NCBI RefSeq assembly: GCF_900167075.1
Contig: NZ_FUWH01000001.1
Coordinates: 614,271 to 678,270 of the forward strand
Direction: 5' to 3'
Source: Sediminibacterium ginsengisoli
Lineage (GTDB): Bacteria > Bacteroidota > Bacteroidia > Chitinophagales > Chitinophagaceae
DNA length: 64,000 nt
A program made the position numbers and the translations under genes. This document shows positions 9,609 to 19,398 of this stretch, piece by piece. The notes under the pieces are model-generated. The model had not been told where the DNA came from and made no database searches. It saw nothing but the letters and a program-made list of their open reading frames with translations. Each line of letters opens with the position of its first letter. Positions within the stretch are counted from its first letter, which is position 1.

Positions 9609-9616
9609 CAAAGGTA
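9609..9616 (-). promoter_or_regulatory. Probable -7 box of the mdh promoter
   Basis: On the minus strand this reads TACCTTTG, an exact match to the Bacteroidota TANNTTTG consensus, about 40 bp before the mdh ATG. No good TTTG is seen 19 bp upstream, so the promoter call is moderate. Confidence 0.5.
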
Positions 9617-9635
9617 ACGCCGGATCATGGAATAA

Positions 9636-10148
9636 TTACCGGTGATTACGCAATAATGACAATAATTCCGGCATTTCCACGCCGGTTTCGAATTCTTTCA
9701 TGAAAAGACGGTTCTTGTCGTATACTGCCACAAATGGGGTGAATTTTACCTGGTAAAAAGCCGGAATCGCATATTGCGGATCGCGTCCCATGCGTACATT
9801 GCTGAACTTATCAAGCCCGTAATATTCCGAAAACGCTTTCAGATCGTTCATGGTATGCCTGTAATTCACCCATACAAAGAATACGTTTTTCAGACTGTCC
9901 ATGTATTTTACCACTTCTTTCGCTTCGTGCTGGCAATGGCCGCAGTCGGGACTGAAATAAATGATCGCCGTGTAATCCGTTTTAGGCAGCTGATCCTTTG
10001 TGAACCAGGTAGTGCTGTCGGTGAGCAGGATCCTGAAATTGGGCATTTTAGGATCTTTTTTATAAGGCGGAAGATTTTCCATTTTCGCCTGGGCAAAAAG
10101 AATGCTTGTGATTGCAAGCATACCCATCATCAGGATCATTTTTTTCAT
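9636..10148 (-). CDS. Periplasmic thioredoxin-like (TlpA-type) protein
   Basis: A 170-residue exported thioredoxin-fold protein. A signal peptide (MKKMILMMGMLAITSILFAQ) is followed by a redoxin core with the active site CGHC at residues 69-72 within YFSPDCGHCQHEA, and the cis-proline in KFTPFVAVYD. It is expected to be a thiol-disulfide reductant or oxidoreductase of the periplasm, as in TlpA/ResA relatives, but CGHC is more PDI-like than the CEPC of many TlpA proteins. It starts 25 bp after the ABC ATPase gene and so is probably in the same operon. The partner protein is unknown. Confidence 0.85.
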   Translation of the reverse strand: MKKMILMMGMLAITSILFAQAKMENLPPYKKDPKMPNFRILLTDSTTWFTKDQLPKTDYTAIIYFSPDCGHCQHEAKEVVKYMDSLKNVFFVWVNYRHTMNDLKAFSEYYGLDKFSNVRMGRDPQYAIPAFYQVKFTPFVAVYDKNRLFMKEFETGVEMPELLSLLRNHR

Positions 10149-10173
10149 GGCTGTCGCTTTTATTCGGTTGAGA

Positions 10174-10950
10174 TTATTTTCCTTCCCTGCTTTCCAGCAT
10201 GCGCATGTTCTTTGCGTCCTGCAGGAACTCGGATGCGAAAATGAAATTATTCAGGAGTTCGTCTTTACTGAAAATGATGTCTTTGTTGGAGCCTTCCCAT
10301 TGTTTATGTCCCTGGTAGAGATAAACAATATGATCGCCTATTTCCATCACACTGTTCATGTCGTGCGTAACAACGATCGTGGTAATATTATATTCCAATG
10401 TGATCTCCTGGATCAGTTTATCGATCACCATCGATGTTTGCGGATCAAGGCCTGAGTTTGGCTCATCGCAGAACAGGTATTTGGGATTGAGTACGATGGA
10501 GCGTGCGATACCCACCCTTTTTTTCATACCGCCGCTGATCTCGGCAGGGTATTTTTTATTGGCATCTTTCAGGTTCACCCTTTCCAGCACTTCATTTACT
10601 TTCTTCTTCTTTTCGGAGTGCGATAATTTGGTGAACATATCCAGCGGGAAAAGAATATTCTGCTCAACCGTCATCGAATCGAAAAGTGCATTACCCTGGA
10701 AGAGCATGCCGATCTGCTGGCGCAGCTGTTTTCTTTCATCATCCTGCATGGTAAGCATATTCACGCCATCGTACAGGATCTCACCCTGATCGGGCTCGAA
10801 CAGGCCAACGATACATTTGGTCAGCACCGTTTTGCCGCTGCCGCTGGTACCGATGATCAGGTTACATTTGCCGGCTTCCATTACGGCGCTGATATCGTCC
10901 AGGATCACTTTATCGCCAAACTGCTTCTTTATGTTCTTGATCTCGATCAT
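10174..10950 (-). CDS. MlaF-type ABC transporter ATP-binding protein
   Basis: A 258-residue ABC ATPase of the MlaF/Ttg2A family, which powers lipid (or solvent) transport between inner and outer membranes together with an MlaE permease and an MCE (MlaD) protein. Visible motifs: Walker A GTSGSGKT (34-41), signature SGGMKKRVGIARS (the SGGM-KR form is typical of MlaF), Walker B YLFCDEPNSGLD and the switch His in VVTHDM. No permease or MCE gene is next to it; the only MlaE permease in the window is about 17 kb away at 28077. It lies 24 bp after lysA and 25 bp before the thioredoxin-like gene. Confidence 0.88.
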   Translation of the reverse strand: MIEIKNIKKQFGDKVILDDISAVMEAGKCNLIIGTSGSGKTVLTKCIVGLFEPDQGEILYDGVNMLTMQDDERKQLRQQIGMLFQGNALFDSMTVEQNILFPLDMFTKLSHSEKKKKVNEVLERVNLKDANKKYPAEISGGMKKRVGIARSIVLNPKYLFCDEPNSGLDPQTSMVIDKLIQEITLEYNITTIVVTHDMNSVMEIGDHIVYLYQGHKQWEGSNKDIIFSKDELLNNFIFASEFLQDAKNMRMLESREGK

Positions 10951-10974
10951 GGTTATGCAAACTACGCTTTTGTT

Positions 10975-12189
10975 CTAAATCACATCTATCTCATTTCTTA
11001 AGAGATCCTCAAAATCGTCTCTTCTGCGGATCAGCTGTGCCTCCCCGTTCTTAACCAAAACCTGTGCCGGTCTGAAACGTGCATTGTAATTGCTGCCCAT
11101 TTCAAAACCATAGGCACCTGCATTGTAAAAAACGAGCAGATCGCCCTCTCTTACTTCATTCAGCTCACGATCCCAGGCAAAAGTGTCGGTTTCGCAGATA
11201 TTTCCTGTTACGGTATAGTGTTTCAGCGCACCCTGCGGGTTACTGATATTGCTGATGCGGTGATATGCTTCATAGAACATAGGACGGATCAGATGATTGA
11301 ACCCGCTGTTCACGCCTGCAAAAGTGGTGGCCGCGTTTTCCTTCAGTACATTCACCTGTGTAATAAAATACCCCGATTCGCTTACCAGGAATTTACCCGG
11401 TTCGAACCAGGCCTGGAAATGACGGCCGGTAGCTGCTTCCAGCTGCTGTAATGCGGCTGCAACCTTTTCGCCCAGTAATGTCATGTCTGTTCCGGATTCT
11501 CCTTCACGGTATGGCACTTTAAAACCACCGCCCATGTCGAGGAAAACCAGGTCTTTGAAATGAGGAACAAGCTCGCTGAAGATGTCAGCTACTTTCATGA
11601 ATACATCCACATCCTTGATCTCGCTGCCGGTATGAATATGCAGACCTTTGATCACGATATGGTATTGCGCCATCAGATCCAGGATACCGTTCAGCTGTTC
11701 GATGGGAATACCAAACTTGCTTTTTTCATGGCCGGTAGATATTTTAAGATTACCGCCCGCCATGATATTGGGACGAAGGCGTATGCCTACCGGGTAGGAG
11801 GAACCGTACCGGCGACCGAATTTTTCAAGGTTCGACAGGCTGTCGATATTTACATTCACACCCAGCTCCACGGCTTCCGCAATTTCACTGAAGGCGATAC
11901 CATTGCTGGTATATAATACATTGTTGGGATCGAACCCGGCTCTTAATGCCAGTTTTACTTCATTGATGGAACTGCAATCCACCCCGCATCCGAGCGAACG
12001 GATATGACGGAGGATATTACTGTTGGTCAGTGCTTTGCAGGCATAGAAAAAACGCGTATCAGCGTTGGCAAAAGCAGTGGTAAGACGATTGTATTGCTCG
12101 GTGATCTTTTCAGCATGATACACGTAAACAGGTGTACCATACGTATCCGCGATCTGCGTCAGTTGCTCGTTTGATAAATACTGGGACAT
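10975..12189 (-). CDS. lysA: Diaminopimelate decarboxylase
   Basis: A 404-residue PLP enzyme of fold type III that decarboxylates meso-diaminopimelate to L-lysine, the last step of lysine synthesis. The PLP lysine lies in FFYACKALTN, the family stretch HIHTGSEI follows, and the active-site cysteine region of the other subunit is seen as GNICETDTFAWD, close to the canonical CESGD. The glycine-rich phosphate loop is LDMGGGFKVPY. It could in principle be another alanine-racemase-fold decarboxylase (carboxynorspermidine type), but length and motifs favour LysA. It lies 50 bp after scpB. Confidence 0.92.
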   Translation of the reverse strand: MSQYLSNEQLTQIADTYGTPVYVYHAEKITEQYNRLTTAFANADTRFFYACKALTNSNILRHIRSLGCGVDCSSINEVKLALRAGFDPNNVLYTSNGIAFSEIAEAVELGVNVNIDSLSNLEKFGRRYGSSYPVGIRLRPNIMAGGNLKISTGHEKSKFGIPIEQLNGILDLMAQYHIVIKGLHIHTGSEIKDVDVFMKVADIFSELVPHFKDLVFLDMGGGFKVPYREGESGTDMTLLGEKVAAALQQLEAATGRHFQAWFEPGKFLVSESGYFITQVNVLKENAATTFAGVNSGFNHLIRPMFYEAYHRISNISNPQGALKHYTVTGNICETDTFAWDRELNEVREGDLLVFYNAGAYGFEMGSNYNARFRPAQVLVKNGEAQLIRRRDDFEDLLRNEIDVI

Positions 12190-12239
12190 GTTGCGAAGAT
12201 AATCGTCTTCGCGTTCGGAAAATGACAGCCGTAAAATTA

Positions 12240-13037
12240 TTACGCAGGATCCTGAGGGGTTTCTTTTTCATCCGCCTCTTCATCGTCTCCCGCTGTATCA
12301 CCACTTTCAGGATTTTCTTCCGGTGCTTCTTCTTCAGGATTGCTGTTATCTACCAGTTCGCCTTCTTCGTTAACGGTGAGGGCCGCGGCCGGTTCTTCGC
12401 TGGGGATCTCTTCAGAAGAGAGGGCATCCTGTACAGGCTGGTCGGTAAAGTCTTCCGGACTGATGATCGTCCCTTCAACGATCTGTTCAGCGAGTACTTC
12501 CTTGATCTTCGGAAGATCGCCGGCATTGTTGATGCCGAAGTAATCCATGAAGTTGCGTGAAGTGGCGTATACGAGTGGCTTGCCGGGCAGTGCCTCGTTA
12601 CGGCCGCTGATGATGATCAGTTCTTTTTCGAGCAGTTTCTGGATGCTGTAATCGCTGTTCACACCACGGATGGCTTCAATTTCGCCTTTGGTGATCGGTT
12701 GCTTGTAGGCAATAATGGCAAGGGTTTCCAGTGCCGCATTGGAGAGGCGTTTCAGGAATTTATCGCCGTTAAGCTGGGCAATGGTCTTATGATAATCTTT
12801 TTTGGTAAGGAACTGCCAGCCGCCGCCGCTTTCCCTTACTTCGAAAGGATAGAACTCCGAATTGTATTTTTCGCGCACGCCTTCCAGGGAAGCTTCCACC
12901 TGGTCTAAAGTGATCCGCTGTTCCATGAACCCGAAGGCATTGTTGATGAGCTCTACGATATCAAGCGCTGTCAGAGGCTTGTCGCTTGCAAAAATCAATA
13001 CTTCAATATGGGGTATGATCTGGCTGAGTTCCATCAT
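12240..13037 (-). CDS. scpB: SMC-ScpAB complex subunit ScpB
   Basis: A 265-residue ScpB homologue, the winged-helix dimer that binds ScpA and SMC in chromosome condensation and segregation. Two winged-helix domains span about residues 5-175; family stretches include LSNAALETLAIIAYKQPITKGEIEAIRGVNS and GRNEALPGKPLVYATSRNFMDYFGI. The C-terminal 70 residues are very acidic (runs of Glu/Asp/Pro), beyond the usual core, as often seen in Bacteroidota. scpA is not in the window. It sits 45 bp after atpG. Confidence 0.93.
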   Translation of the reverse strand: MMELSQIIPHIEVLIFASDKPLTALDIVELINNAFGFMEQRITLDQVEASLEGVREKYNSEFYPFEVRESGGGWQFLTKKDYHKTIAQLNGDKFLKRLSNAALETLAIIAYKQPITKGEIEAIRGVNSDYSIQKLLEKELIIISGRNEALPGKPLVYATSRNFMDYFGINNAGDLPKIKEVLAEQIVEGTIISPEDFTDQPVQDALSSEEIPSEEPAAALTVNEEGELVDNSNPEEEAPEENPESGDTAGDDEEADEKETPQDPA

Positions 13038-13082
13038 AAAACTTCTTGTTGAACAGCGAACTTAATTATTTAATGGATACGA

Positions 13083-13964
13083 TTATCCCTGTAAAGCTGC
13101 CGCACCGCTAACAATCTCTGTCAATTCGGTTGTGATGGCTGCCTGCCTTGCGCGGTTATAGCTGATCTTGAGTGATTTCAGCAGTTCATTCGCGTTCTCG
13201 CTGGCTTTATCCATGGCCGTCATACGGGCACCGTGCTCACTTGCGTTGGAATCCAGTACCGCTTTGTACAGCTGGGTATTCAGGATCTTCGGCATCAGTT
13301 CGGCGATCAGTTCTTCACGTGCAGGTTCGAAAATGAAGTCTGTTTTTTTACCACCGGCCTGGTTAGCCACTTTAGGAATAGGGAGGAACTGCTCGGCAAC
13401 GAAGCGTTGGGTGGCAGCATTCTTGAATTCGCTGTAAATGATCTCCACAGCATCGAATTCTTTCTGCTCAAACGCTTTGGTAGCGGCCTGTGCAGCTGCC
13501 TGTACGCTTTCGAAGCGAAGGTTCAGGAAGATATCTTTATAGGTAGCATCTGTTTTGTAACCGGCTTTACCCAGGCTTTCAAAACCTTTTTTACCAATGT
13601 TCCAGATGGTTACATTTCCTTTCTGGAACTGGGCTGCATATTTTTCTGAAATCGTATTCTTGGCCAGTTTGATGAGATTGGCATTGAAACCGCCGCAGAG
13701 ACCACGGTCGCTGGTGATCACGATCAGCAGTACTTTTTCCACCGGCCTTTCCTGTGCGAGACCAATGCTCATATCGCCCTCGCTGCAGCTTACAATATTG
13801 CTGAGCATTTCCTGGAGCTTCTGGGCATAAGGACGCATCTGCGTAATGGCATCCTGTGCACGGCGTAACTTAGCCGCACTTACCATTTTCATTGCCTTGG
13901 TGATCTGCTGGGTGCTTTGTACACTTTTGATCCTGTTACGTACCTCTTTTAATTGACCTGCCAT
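13083..13964 (-). CDS. atpG: ATP synthase F1 gamma subunit
   Basis: A 293-residue gamma subunit, the rotating shaft of F1. The N-terminus LKEVRNRIKSVQSTQQITKAMKMVSAAKLRRAQ and the C-terminal helix with RARQAAITTELTEIVSGAAAL are diagnostic, and ITSDRGLCGGFNANL is the conserved beta-strand segment. No other ATP-synthase gene is present: the gene upstream on this strand is an unknown membrane protein and the gene downstream is scpB. In most bacteria atpG lies between atpA and atpD; Bacteroidota often have split clusters, but an isolated atpG is uncommon. Confidence 0.95.
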   Translation of the reverse strand: MAGQLKEVRNRIKSVQSTQQITKAMKMVSAAKLRRAQDAITQMRPYAQKLQEMLSNIVSCSEGDMSIGLAQERPVEKVLLIVITSDRGLCGGFNANLIKLAKNTISEKYAAQFQKGNVTIWNIGKKGFESLGKAGYKTDATYKDIFLNLRFESVQAAAQAATKAFEQKEFDAVEIIYSEFKNAATQRFVAEQFLPIPKVANQAGGKKTDFIFEPAREELIAELMPKILNTQLYKAVLDSNASEHGARMTAMDKASENANELLKSLKISYNRARQAAITTELTEIVSGAAALQG

Positions 13965-14086
13965 CTGTTGTAGGGTTTCGGGTTTCTGCTCCGGCGCGGG
14001 GCCGGCGTTTCAATTTGGCTGCAAAAGTAGCAGAAACGGTCTGAAATTCCATCTGAAAGAATGAAAAAGATATGAGCCGCTTACAG

Positions 14087-14686
14087 TCACCGGAAACGAT
14101 AGGTTAACCCGAGCCCGCTTCCTGCCGCACCCAGCTGCAGCCCGTTCAGCTGGTTTTCCAGCAACCTGCCATTACGGCGGTGGTTAAAATACTGGATCAC
14201 GTCAAAAACAAGCAGGAAGCTGCCCTGTAACAGCAGGCTGCCCCCGTAACCTTCGGTTTTTTCATTTCCCAGCCGGGTTCCCCGCTCTTTCATATATAAT
14301 CCGGTTGCTATATATGCAACGTCAAGCCCGCTGTTCAGTAAGAGCAGCTTTTCTGTTTTTTGCTGGGCATTGATATTATCGGTAAGGGTGTAATGCCGGT
14401 TCAGCTGTTTCCGGATGCCCAGCAAGCCTATACCCGCCACCGCCAGGTTCACGGTATTCCAGTAAGCATTCATCTGGTGCAGGTGATGTTCGCTGCCTTT
14501 GGTATTGCTCGCGGAAATGGTGCCCTGTATAATATTGGCTCCTGCCCAGGCCCCGAGGATATAATAGTTATTCTGATTCATGAGGATCCGGCTCCGGGCA
14601 ATGGAATCCTGTTCTGCCTGCTGCGCATGACCCGTTGCCAGCCATAAAACCGACGTTATCGTTAATATTTCCCTTATTTTAATCAT
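14087..14686 (-). CDS. Small exported or membrane protein of unknown function
   Basis: A 199-residue protein with an N-terminal signal-like segment ending in GHAQQ, then hydrophobic helices around residues 42-60 (YYILGAWAGANIIQGTI), 78-92, and about 155-175, and a C-terminal glycine-rich segment ending in GLTYRFR that resembles a last beta-strand. I do not recognise it securely; it resembles an uncharacterised Bacteroidota family (possibly DUF6992) of small membrane proteins. It is divergent from secA and separated by 122 bp from atpG downstream, so it may be expressed alone. Confidence 0.65.
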   Translation of the reverse strand: MIKIREILTITSVLWLATGHAQQAEQDSIARSRILMNQNNYYILGAWAGANIIQGTISASNTKGSEHHLHQMNAYWNTVNLAVAGIGLLGIRKQLNRHYTLTDNINAQQKTEKLLLLNSGLDVAYIATGLYMKERGTRLGNEKTEGYGGSLLLQGSFLLVFDVIQYFNHRRNGRLLENQLNGLQLGAAGSGLGLTYRFR

Positions 14687-14757
14687 TTTCAGCCTGTTAA
14701 GTTTTCACTAAAGATCAATTGACCGGAAAGAGCACTTCAGTCTATACTCAAATTCTT

Positions 14758-14823
14758 TACCTTTGGCCGGGTGCCAAATTGGCTTAATTTATTTGTTGCA
14801 CCGTTTTTGAACTGTTATATTTT
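14758..14823 (+). promoter_or_regulatory. Probable promoter region of secA
   Basis: Two candidates lie in the 161-bp divergent gap. A -7 match TACCTTTG is at 14758-14765. A fuller pair is TTTG at 14792-14795 and TATATTTT at 14816-14823, with 20 bp between, about 25 bp before the secA ATG. Both fit the Bacteroidota sigma consensus imperfectly. Confidence 0.45.
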
Positions 14824-14847
14824 TTCTAATAACACGAGACCAAACTT

Positions 14848-17800
14848 ATGTTGAAATTCATTACCAAATTATTCGGGGGTAGCAAAAGCGACAAGGACGT
14901 GCAGCAGATCATGCCCGTCATTGAAAAAGTAAACCAGTTCTACCAGCAATACCAATCACTCTCCAACGATGAACTCAGGAATAAGACCGTTGAATTCAAA
15001 CAACGCATCCAGAACCACCTGGCTGAGATCAACAAGGAAATAGAAGCGAAAAAACAAAGCGCGGAAGCATTATCCGAAGGTGATATCCATGGCCGTGATG
15101 CCATTTACCAGGAAGTGGACAAACTGAAAAAAGACCGCGACAAAAAAATAGAAGAGGCATTGAACGCTATACAGGCAGAAGCTTTTGCCGTTGTAAAAGA
15201 AACTGCACGCCGTTTCAAGGAAAATCCTGAAATGGTGGCTACTGCCACACCGCTCGACCGCGACCTGAGTGTACGTAAAGATTATATACAGATCAAAGGC
15301 GATACTTCCGTATTTAAAAATACCTGGACCGCTGCCGGCGGAACCGTTACCTGGAACATGGTACACTATGATGTACAGCTGATCGGTGGTAGTGTTCTGC
15401 ATCAGGGAAAGATCGCTGAAATGGCAACCGGTGAAGGTAAAACACTCGTATCTACTTTACCTGCATACCTGAATGCCCTTGCTGCGGAAGGTGTGCATAT
15501 CGTTACCGTGAATGATTACCTCGCCCGTCGTGACAGTGAGTGGAACGGCCCGATATTCGAATGGCTCGGACTGCGCGTGGATTGTATCGACAAACACGAA
15601 CCGAACAGCGAAGCAAGACGTAATGCCTATATGGCAGATATCGTTTACGGAACGAACAATGAATTCGGTTTCGATTATCTCCGTGATAATATGGTGCATA
15701 CGTCACAGGAAATGGTTCAGCGCAAGCACCATTTTGCCATGGTGGATGAAGTGGATTCCGTACTGATCGATGATGCAAGAACGCCGTTGATCATTTCAGG
15801 TCCTATCAGCCACAATACAGGCGAACAGCAGTTCTTCCAGCTGAAGCCAAGGATCGAAAAACTGGTGGAGGCGCAGAAAAGAGCCGTGAACCAGTTCCTG
15901 AACGAAGCCAAGAAAAAGATCGGTGAAGGGAACGATGATCCGAAAGACGGCGGCCTGGCCCTTTTCCGAGCGCACCGCGGTCTGCCTAAGAACAGCGCCC
16001 TGATCAAATACCTCAGCGAACCCGGTATGCGTGTGAAACTGCAGAAAGCAGAGAACCATTACCTGGCAGATCAGCAGCGTGAAATGCCCAAAGCGGATGA
16101 AGAACTTTTCTTCTATATCGAGGAAAAGAGCAATTCGGTAGAACTTACCGACAAAGGTATTCAGCTCATTACCGGTGCAGGCGAAGACCCGACCTTCTTC
16201 GTTCTGCCCGATATCAGTCTTTCCCTCGCTGCTGTTGACAATGATCCGAATGCAACTGCAGAAGAAAAACTGCATGCGAAAGAAGCCATCATCAACGAAT
16301 ATTCTGTTAAGGCAGACCGGATCCATACTGTACAGCAGTTACTGAAAGCGTATACCTTGTTCGACAAAGACGTAGAATACGTAGTAATGGACGGTGCTGT
16401 TAAGATCGTGGATGAGCAGACGGGCCGTATCCTTGACGGACGCCGTTATTCAGACGGTCTGCACCAGGCCATTGAAGCAAAGGAAAACGTGAAGATCGAA
16501 GCAGCTACGCAAACCTATGCAACCGTTACCTTACAGAACTATTTCAGGATGTATCATAAGCTGGCCGGTATGACCGGTACGGCGGAGACAGAAGCAGCTG
16601 AGTTGTGGGATATCTATAAACTGGATGTGGTCTCCATCCCGACCAACATTTCAATTATACGTAAAGACGAGCAGGACCTGGTATACAAAACCAAACGTGA
16701 GAAATTCGGTGCGGTGATCGACGAGATCGTTCGCCTGCGCGATGCGGGCCGGCCGGTGCTGGTAGGTACCACTTCTGTTGAAGTAAGTGAATTACTGAGC
16801 CGGATGTTAAGGCAGAAACAGGTTGCACATAATGTATTGAATGCGAAACAGCACGCACGTGAGGCGCAGATCGTAGCAGAAGCCGGTTTTGCCGGAGCTA
16901 TTACCATCGCAACCAACATGGCGGGTCGTGGTACGGATATCAAGCTCGGACCAGGTGTGAAAGAAGCCGGAGGTCTGGCGATCCTGGGTACAGAAAGACA
17001 TGAATCACGCCGCGTGGACAGGCAGCTGAGAGGACGTGCCGGTCGTCAGGGTGATCCGGGTTCGTCACAATTCTTTGTTTCACTGGAAGACGACCTGATG
17101 CGTATGTTCGGAAGCGAGCGTATTGCAAAAGTGATGGATTTTGCAGGATATAAGGAAGGTGAAGTGATACAGCACAGCATGATCACCAAATCGATCGAGC
17201 GTGCACAGAAGAAAGTGGAAGAAAACAACTTCGGCATCCGTAAACGACTGCTCGAATATGATGATGTGATGAACAAGCAGCGTACGGTGATCTATACAAA
17301 ACGCAGTCATGCCCTGTTTGGCGAAAGACTTGCACTTGATCTCGACAACGCGTTCTATGCGGTAGCAGAAGAAATGGTTGGCGGGTTCAAAGAGCAGAAC
17401 GACCACGAAGGATTCCGCCTTGCAGTGATCGTGAACTTTGGCATCGATTCATCCATCACTGCAGAAGAACTGAGTAAGCAGAGCGAACAGCAGCTTGCGG
17501 AAAGACTGTACGGAGAAGCCATTGCCAATTACGAGCGTAAGAAACGTGACCTGATGGAACAGGCATTACCGGTATTCCAGAATATCCGCCAGCAGCAGGG
17601 AAATCATATCGAGAATGTGATCGTTCCTTTCACAGACGGTAAAAAAGGAATGCAGGTGTTATCCAACATGGAAAAGACCCTCAGCACCAACGGAGCCGAA
17701 CTGCTGAATGCGCTTGAAAGAACCGTAACACTTGCATTGATCGATGATGCCTGGAAAGAGCACCTGCGTGCGATGGACGATCTGAAACAGAGCGTACAGA

Positions 17801-18150
17801 CTGCCACCTACGAGCAGAAGGATCCGCTGGTGATCTATAAAGTGGAAGCATTCGGACTGTTCAAAAAAATGGATGATGAGGTGAACCGCGAGATCGTACA
17901 GTTCCTTTGCCATGCAGGCATTCCATTGAACGACGGTGATGAACTGAAAGAAGGGCGTGAACAGAAGACCGATATGAGCCGGATGAATGCCAATAAGGAA
18001 AACCCGGACGGTCCGGCAGAAAATGATTATTACGATCCCACACCGGTTAAACAGCAGCCGGTGCAGGTTGGCCCCAAGATCGGCAGGAATGATCCCTGTC
18101 CTTGCGGAAGCGGCAAGAAATTCAAAGCCTGCCACGGAGCCGGCGCTTAA
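14848..18150 (+). CDS. secA: Preprotein translocase ATPase SecA
   Basis: An 1100-residue SecA, the motor that drives unfolded preproteins through SecYEG. Order of parts: helical N-terminus, DEAD-type NBD1 with Walker A ATGEGKT and [21 protein letters not shown], preprotein cross-linking domain, NBD2 with [13 protein letters not shown] and [15 protein letters not shown], helical scaffold and wing, and a C-terminal zinc-binding tail ([13 protein letters not shown]). It is longer than the E. coli enzyme (901) because of insertions in NBD1, usual for Bacteroidota. A terminator follows directly, so it is probably monocistronic. Confidence 0.97.
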   Translation: MLKFITKLFGGSKSDKDVQQIMPVIEKVNQFYQQYQSLSNDELRNKTVEFKQRIQNHLAEINKEIEAKKQSAEALSEGDIHGRDAIYQEVDKLKKDRDKKIEEALNAIQAEAFAVVKETARRFKENPEMVATATPLDRDLSVRKDYIQIKGDTSVFKNTWTAAGGTVTWNMVHYDVQLIGGSVLHQGKIAEMATGEGKTLVSTLPAYLNALAAEGVHIVTVNDYLARRDSEWNGPIFEWLGLRVDCIDKHEPNSEARRNAYMADIVYGTNNEFGFDYLRDNMVHTSQEMVQRKHHFAMVDEVDSVLIDDARTPLIISGPISHNTGEQQFFQLKPRIEKLVEAQKRAVNQFLNEAKKKIGEGNDDPKDGGLALFRAHRGLPKNSALIKYLSEPGMRVKLQKAENHYLADQQREMPKADEELFFYIEEKSNSVELTDKGIQLITGAGEDPTFFVLPDISLSLAAVDNDPNATAEEKLHAKEAIINEYSVKADRIHTVQQLLKAYTLFDKDVEYVVMDGAVKIVDEQTGRILDGRRYSDGLHQAIEAKENVKIEAATQTYATVTLQNYFRMYHKLAGMTGTAETEAAELWDIYKLDVVSIPTNISIIRKDEQDLVYKTKREKFGAVIDEIVRLRDAGRPVLVGTTSVEVSELLSRMLRQKQVAHNVLNAKQHAREAQIVAEAGFAGAITIATNMAGRGTDIKLGPGVKEAGGLAILGTERHESRRVDRQLRGRAGRQGDPGSSQFFVSLEDDLMRMFGSERIAKVMDFAGYKEGEVIQHSMITKSIERAQKKVEENNFGIRKRLLEYDDVMNKQRTVIYTKRSHALFGERLALDLDNAFYAVAEEMVGGFKEQNDHEGFRLAVIVNFGIDSSITAEELSKQSEQQLAERLYGEAIANYERKKRDLMEQALPVFQNIRQQQGNHIENVIVPFTDGKKGMQVLSNMEKTLSTNGAELLNALERTVTLALIDDAWKEHLRAMDDLKQSVQTATYEQKDPLVIYKVEAFGLFKKMDDEVNREIVQFLCHAGIPLNDGDELKEGREQKTDMSRMNANKENPDGPAENDYYDPTPVKQQPVQVGPKIGRNDPCPCGSGKKFKACHGAGA

Positions 18151-18170
18151 CAGCGGATCATAACAATAGT

Positions 18171-18206
18171 AAAAAAGATTTATCACCAAAGTGGTAAATC
18201 TTTTTT
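18171..18206 (+). terminator. Intrinsic terminator after secA
   Basis: A 16-bp stem with one A-G mismatch (AAAAAAGATTTATCAC / GTGGTAAATCTTTTTT) and a 4-nt loop begins 20 bp after the secA stop and ends in a T-run. It places the true deoC start downstream, at 18236. Confidence 0.8.
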
Positions 18207-18235
18207 GCAAAGGGGTGATACCAAAATATGAAAAG

Positions 18236-18904
18236 ATGAAGATCAACCAGTACATAGATCATACGATCCTGAAGCCAACGGTATTGTTGCAGGAAATAGA
18301 ACAATGCTGCAGGGAAGCGATGGAATACCAGTTCGCTGCTGTATGTGTGCCCCCGAATTTTGTGCGTTCGGCTAAACAGTTCCTGGAAGGGGCCGATGTG
18401 AAGATCGCTACAGTGATCGGTTTCCCGTTTGGTTATTCAGCCATTGAAGCAAAGATCGCTGAATCCATCCTGGCCATTGTAGACGGGGCAAATGAGCTCG
18501 ATATCGTGGCGAATATTTCGGCCATTAAAAATGGCGACTGGCTTTATATTGCCAATGAGATCAACCACCTGATGCCGGTGATCAAAAGCAAGGGTGTAAC
18601 AGTAAAGATCATCATTGAAAGCGGTGTGCTTACAGAAGAAGAGATCATCAAATGCTGTGATATTTATGGCGCAGCAGGAATAGATTACCTGAAAACATCA
18701 ACCGGTTATGCGGAAAAAGGTGCTACGGTGGAAGCGGTTCGCCTGTTCAGGTTACACCTTCCGGCGCATGTGCAGATCAAAGCTTCCGGTGGTATCCGCA
18801 ATTATGCATTTGCCAGAGAACTGATCGATGCAGGTGCAACCCGCCTGGGCTGCAGCGCAAGTGTTGCCATCATGAAAGGGGCGGAAGGTGAAAGCGGTTA
18901 TTAG
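18236..18904 (+). CDS. deoC: Deoxyribose-phosphate aldolase
   Basis: A 222-residue class I aldolase that cleaves 2-deoxyribose-5-phosphate to glyceraldehyde-3-phosphate and acetaldehyde in deoxynucleoside breakdown. The Schiff-base lysine is in DYLKTSTGY and the second catalytic lysine in IKASGGIRN; the opening IDHTILKPT is typical. The ATG at 18236 is chosen because an earlier in-frame start falls inside the secA terminator hairpin. The SPOR gene follows after about 45 bp. No other deo genes are nearby. Confidence 0.94.
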   Translation: MKINQYIDHTILKPTVLLQEIEQCCREAMEYQFAAVCVPPNFVRSAKQFLEGADVKIATVIGFPFGYSAIEAKIAESILAIVDGANELDIVANISAIKNGDWLYIANEINHLMPVIKSKGVTVKIIIESGVLTEEEIIKCCDIYGAAGIDYLKTSTGYAEKGATVEAVRLFRLHLPAHVQIKASGGIRNYAFARELIDAGATRLGCSASVAIMKGAEGESGY

Positions 18905-18949
18905 ACCGCTTTGGCAGTAAATTTGTGTATCTTACTTAAAACAGTGACG

Positions 18950-19387
18950 ATGAAGAATGCAAAACAATGGCTGATAGCACTTATAACTGTTATAGGCGCG
19001 ATCGCTGCGAATGCGCAGGATTCAATTACTGTAATCAAAGATCCGAGGTTGGATATCCTTACCGTAAAGCAGGCCCAGATCAATAAGCGTACTGCAATGA
19101 TGACCAGCTCAGGTCTCTATAAGGGCTTCCGGATCCAGGTGATCAGCACCAGCAACCGCGACCAGGCTTTCAAAATAAAATCAGAATTATTATCCCGCTT
19201 CCCGGATCAGAAAAGCTACACGATGTACCAGTCGCCTTATTTTAAAGTACGGATTGGTAATTTCATCAAACGCGAAGACGCAGAAAAATTCAGGAAGCTG
19301 CTGAATAAATATTATCCGCAGGGCGTTTATGTGGTAGAGGATGCGATTGAATACACATTCAGTGAAGAAGAGGATATCATTCCATAA
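18950..19387 (+). CDS. Exported SPOR-domain protein
   Basis: A 145-residue protein: signal peptide (MKNAKQW... ending in AANAQ), a short linker, and a single SPOR domain over about residues 60-140. The first strand FRIQVISTSNRDQAFKIKSEL and the last YFKVRIGNFIKREDAEKFRKLL fit the SPOR fold, which binds glycan strands lacking stem peptides at division sites. The acidic end (EEEDIIP) lies outside the domain. It is predicted periplasmic and soluble. The ATG at 18950 gives the clean signal peptide; an upstream in-frame start adds 13 residues with no support. The amidohydrolase gene starts 11 bp downstream. Confidence 0.85.
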   Translation: MKNAKQWLIALITVIGAIAANAQDSITVIKDPRLDILTVKQAQINKRTAMMTSSGLYKGFRIQVISTSNRDQAFKIKSELLSRFPDQKSYTMYQSPYFKVRIGNFIKREDAEKFRKLLNKYYPQGVYVVEDAIEYTFSEEEDIIP

Positions 19388-19398
19388 TTCATTCATAC

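Noticed and set aside
18191..18235. Upstream extension of deoC
   Set aside because: It begins inside the secA terminator hairpin; the ATG at 18236 matches the family start.
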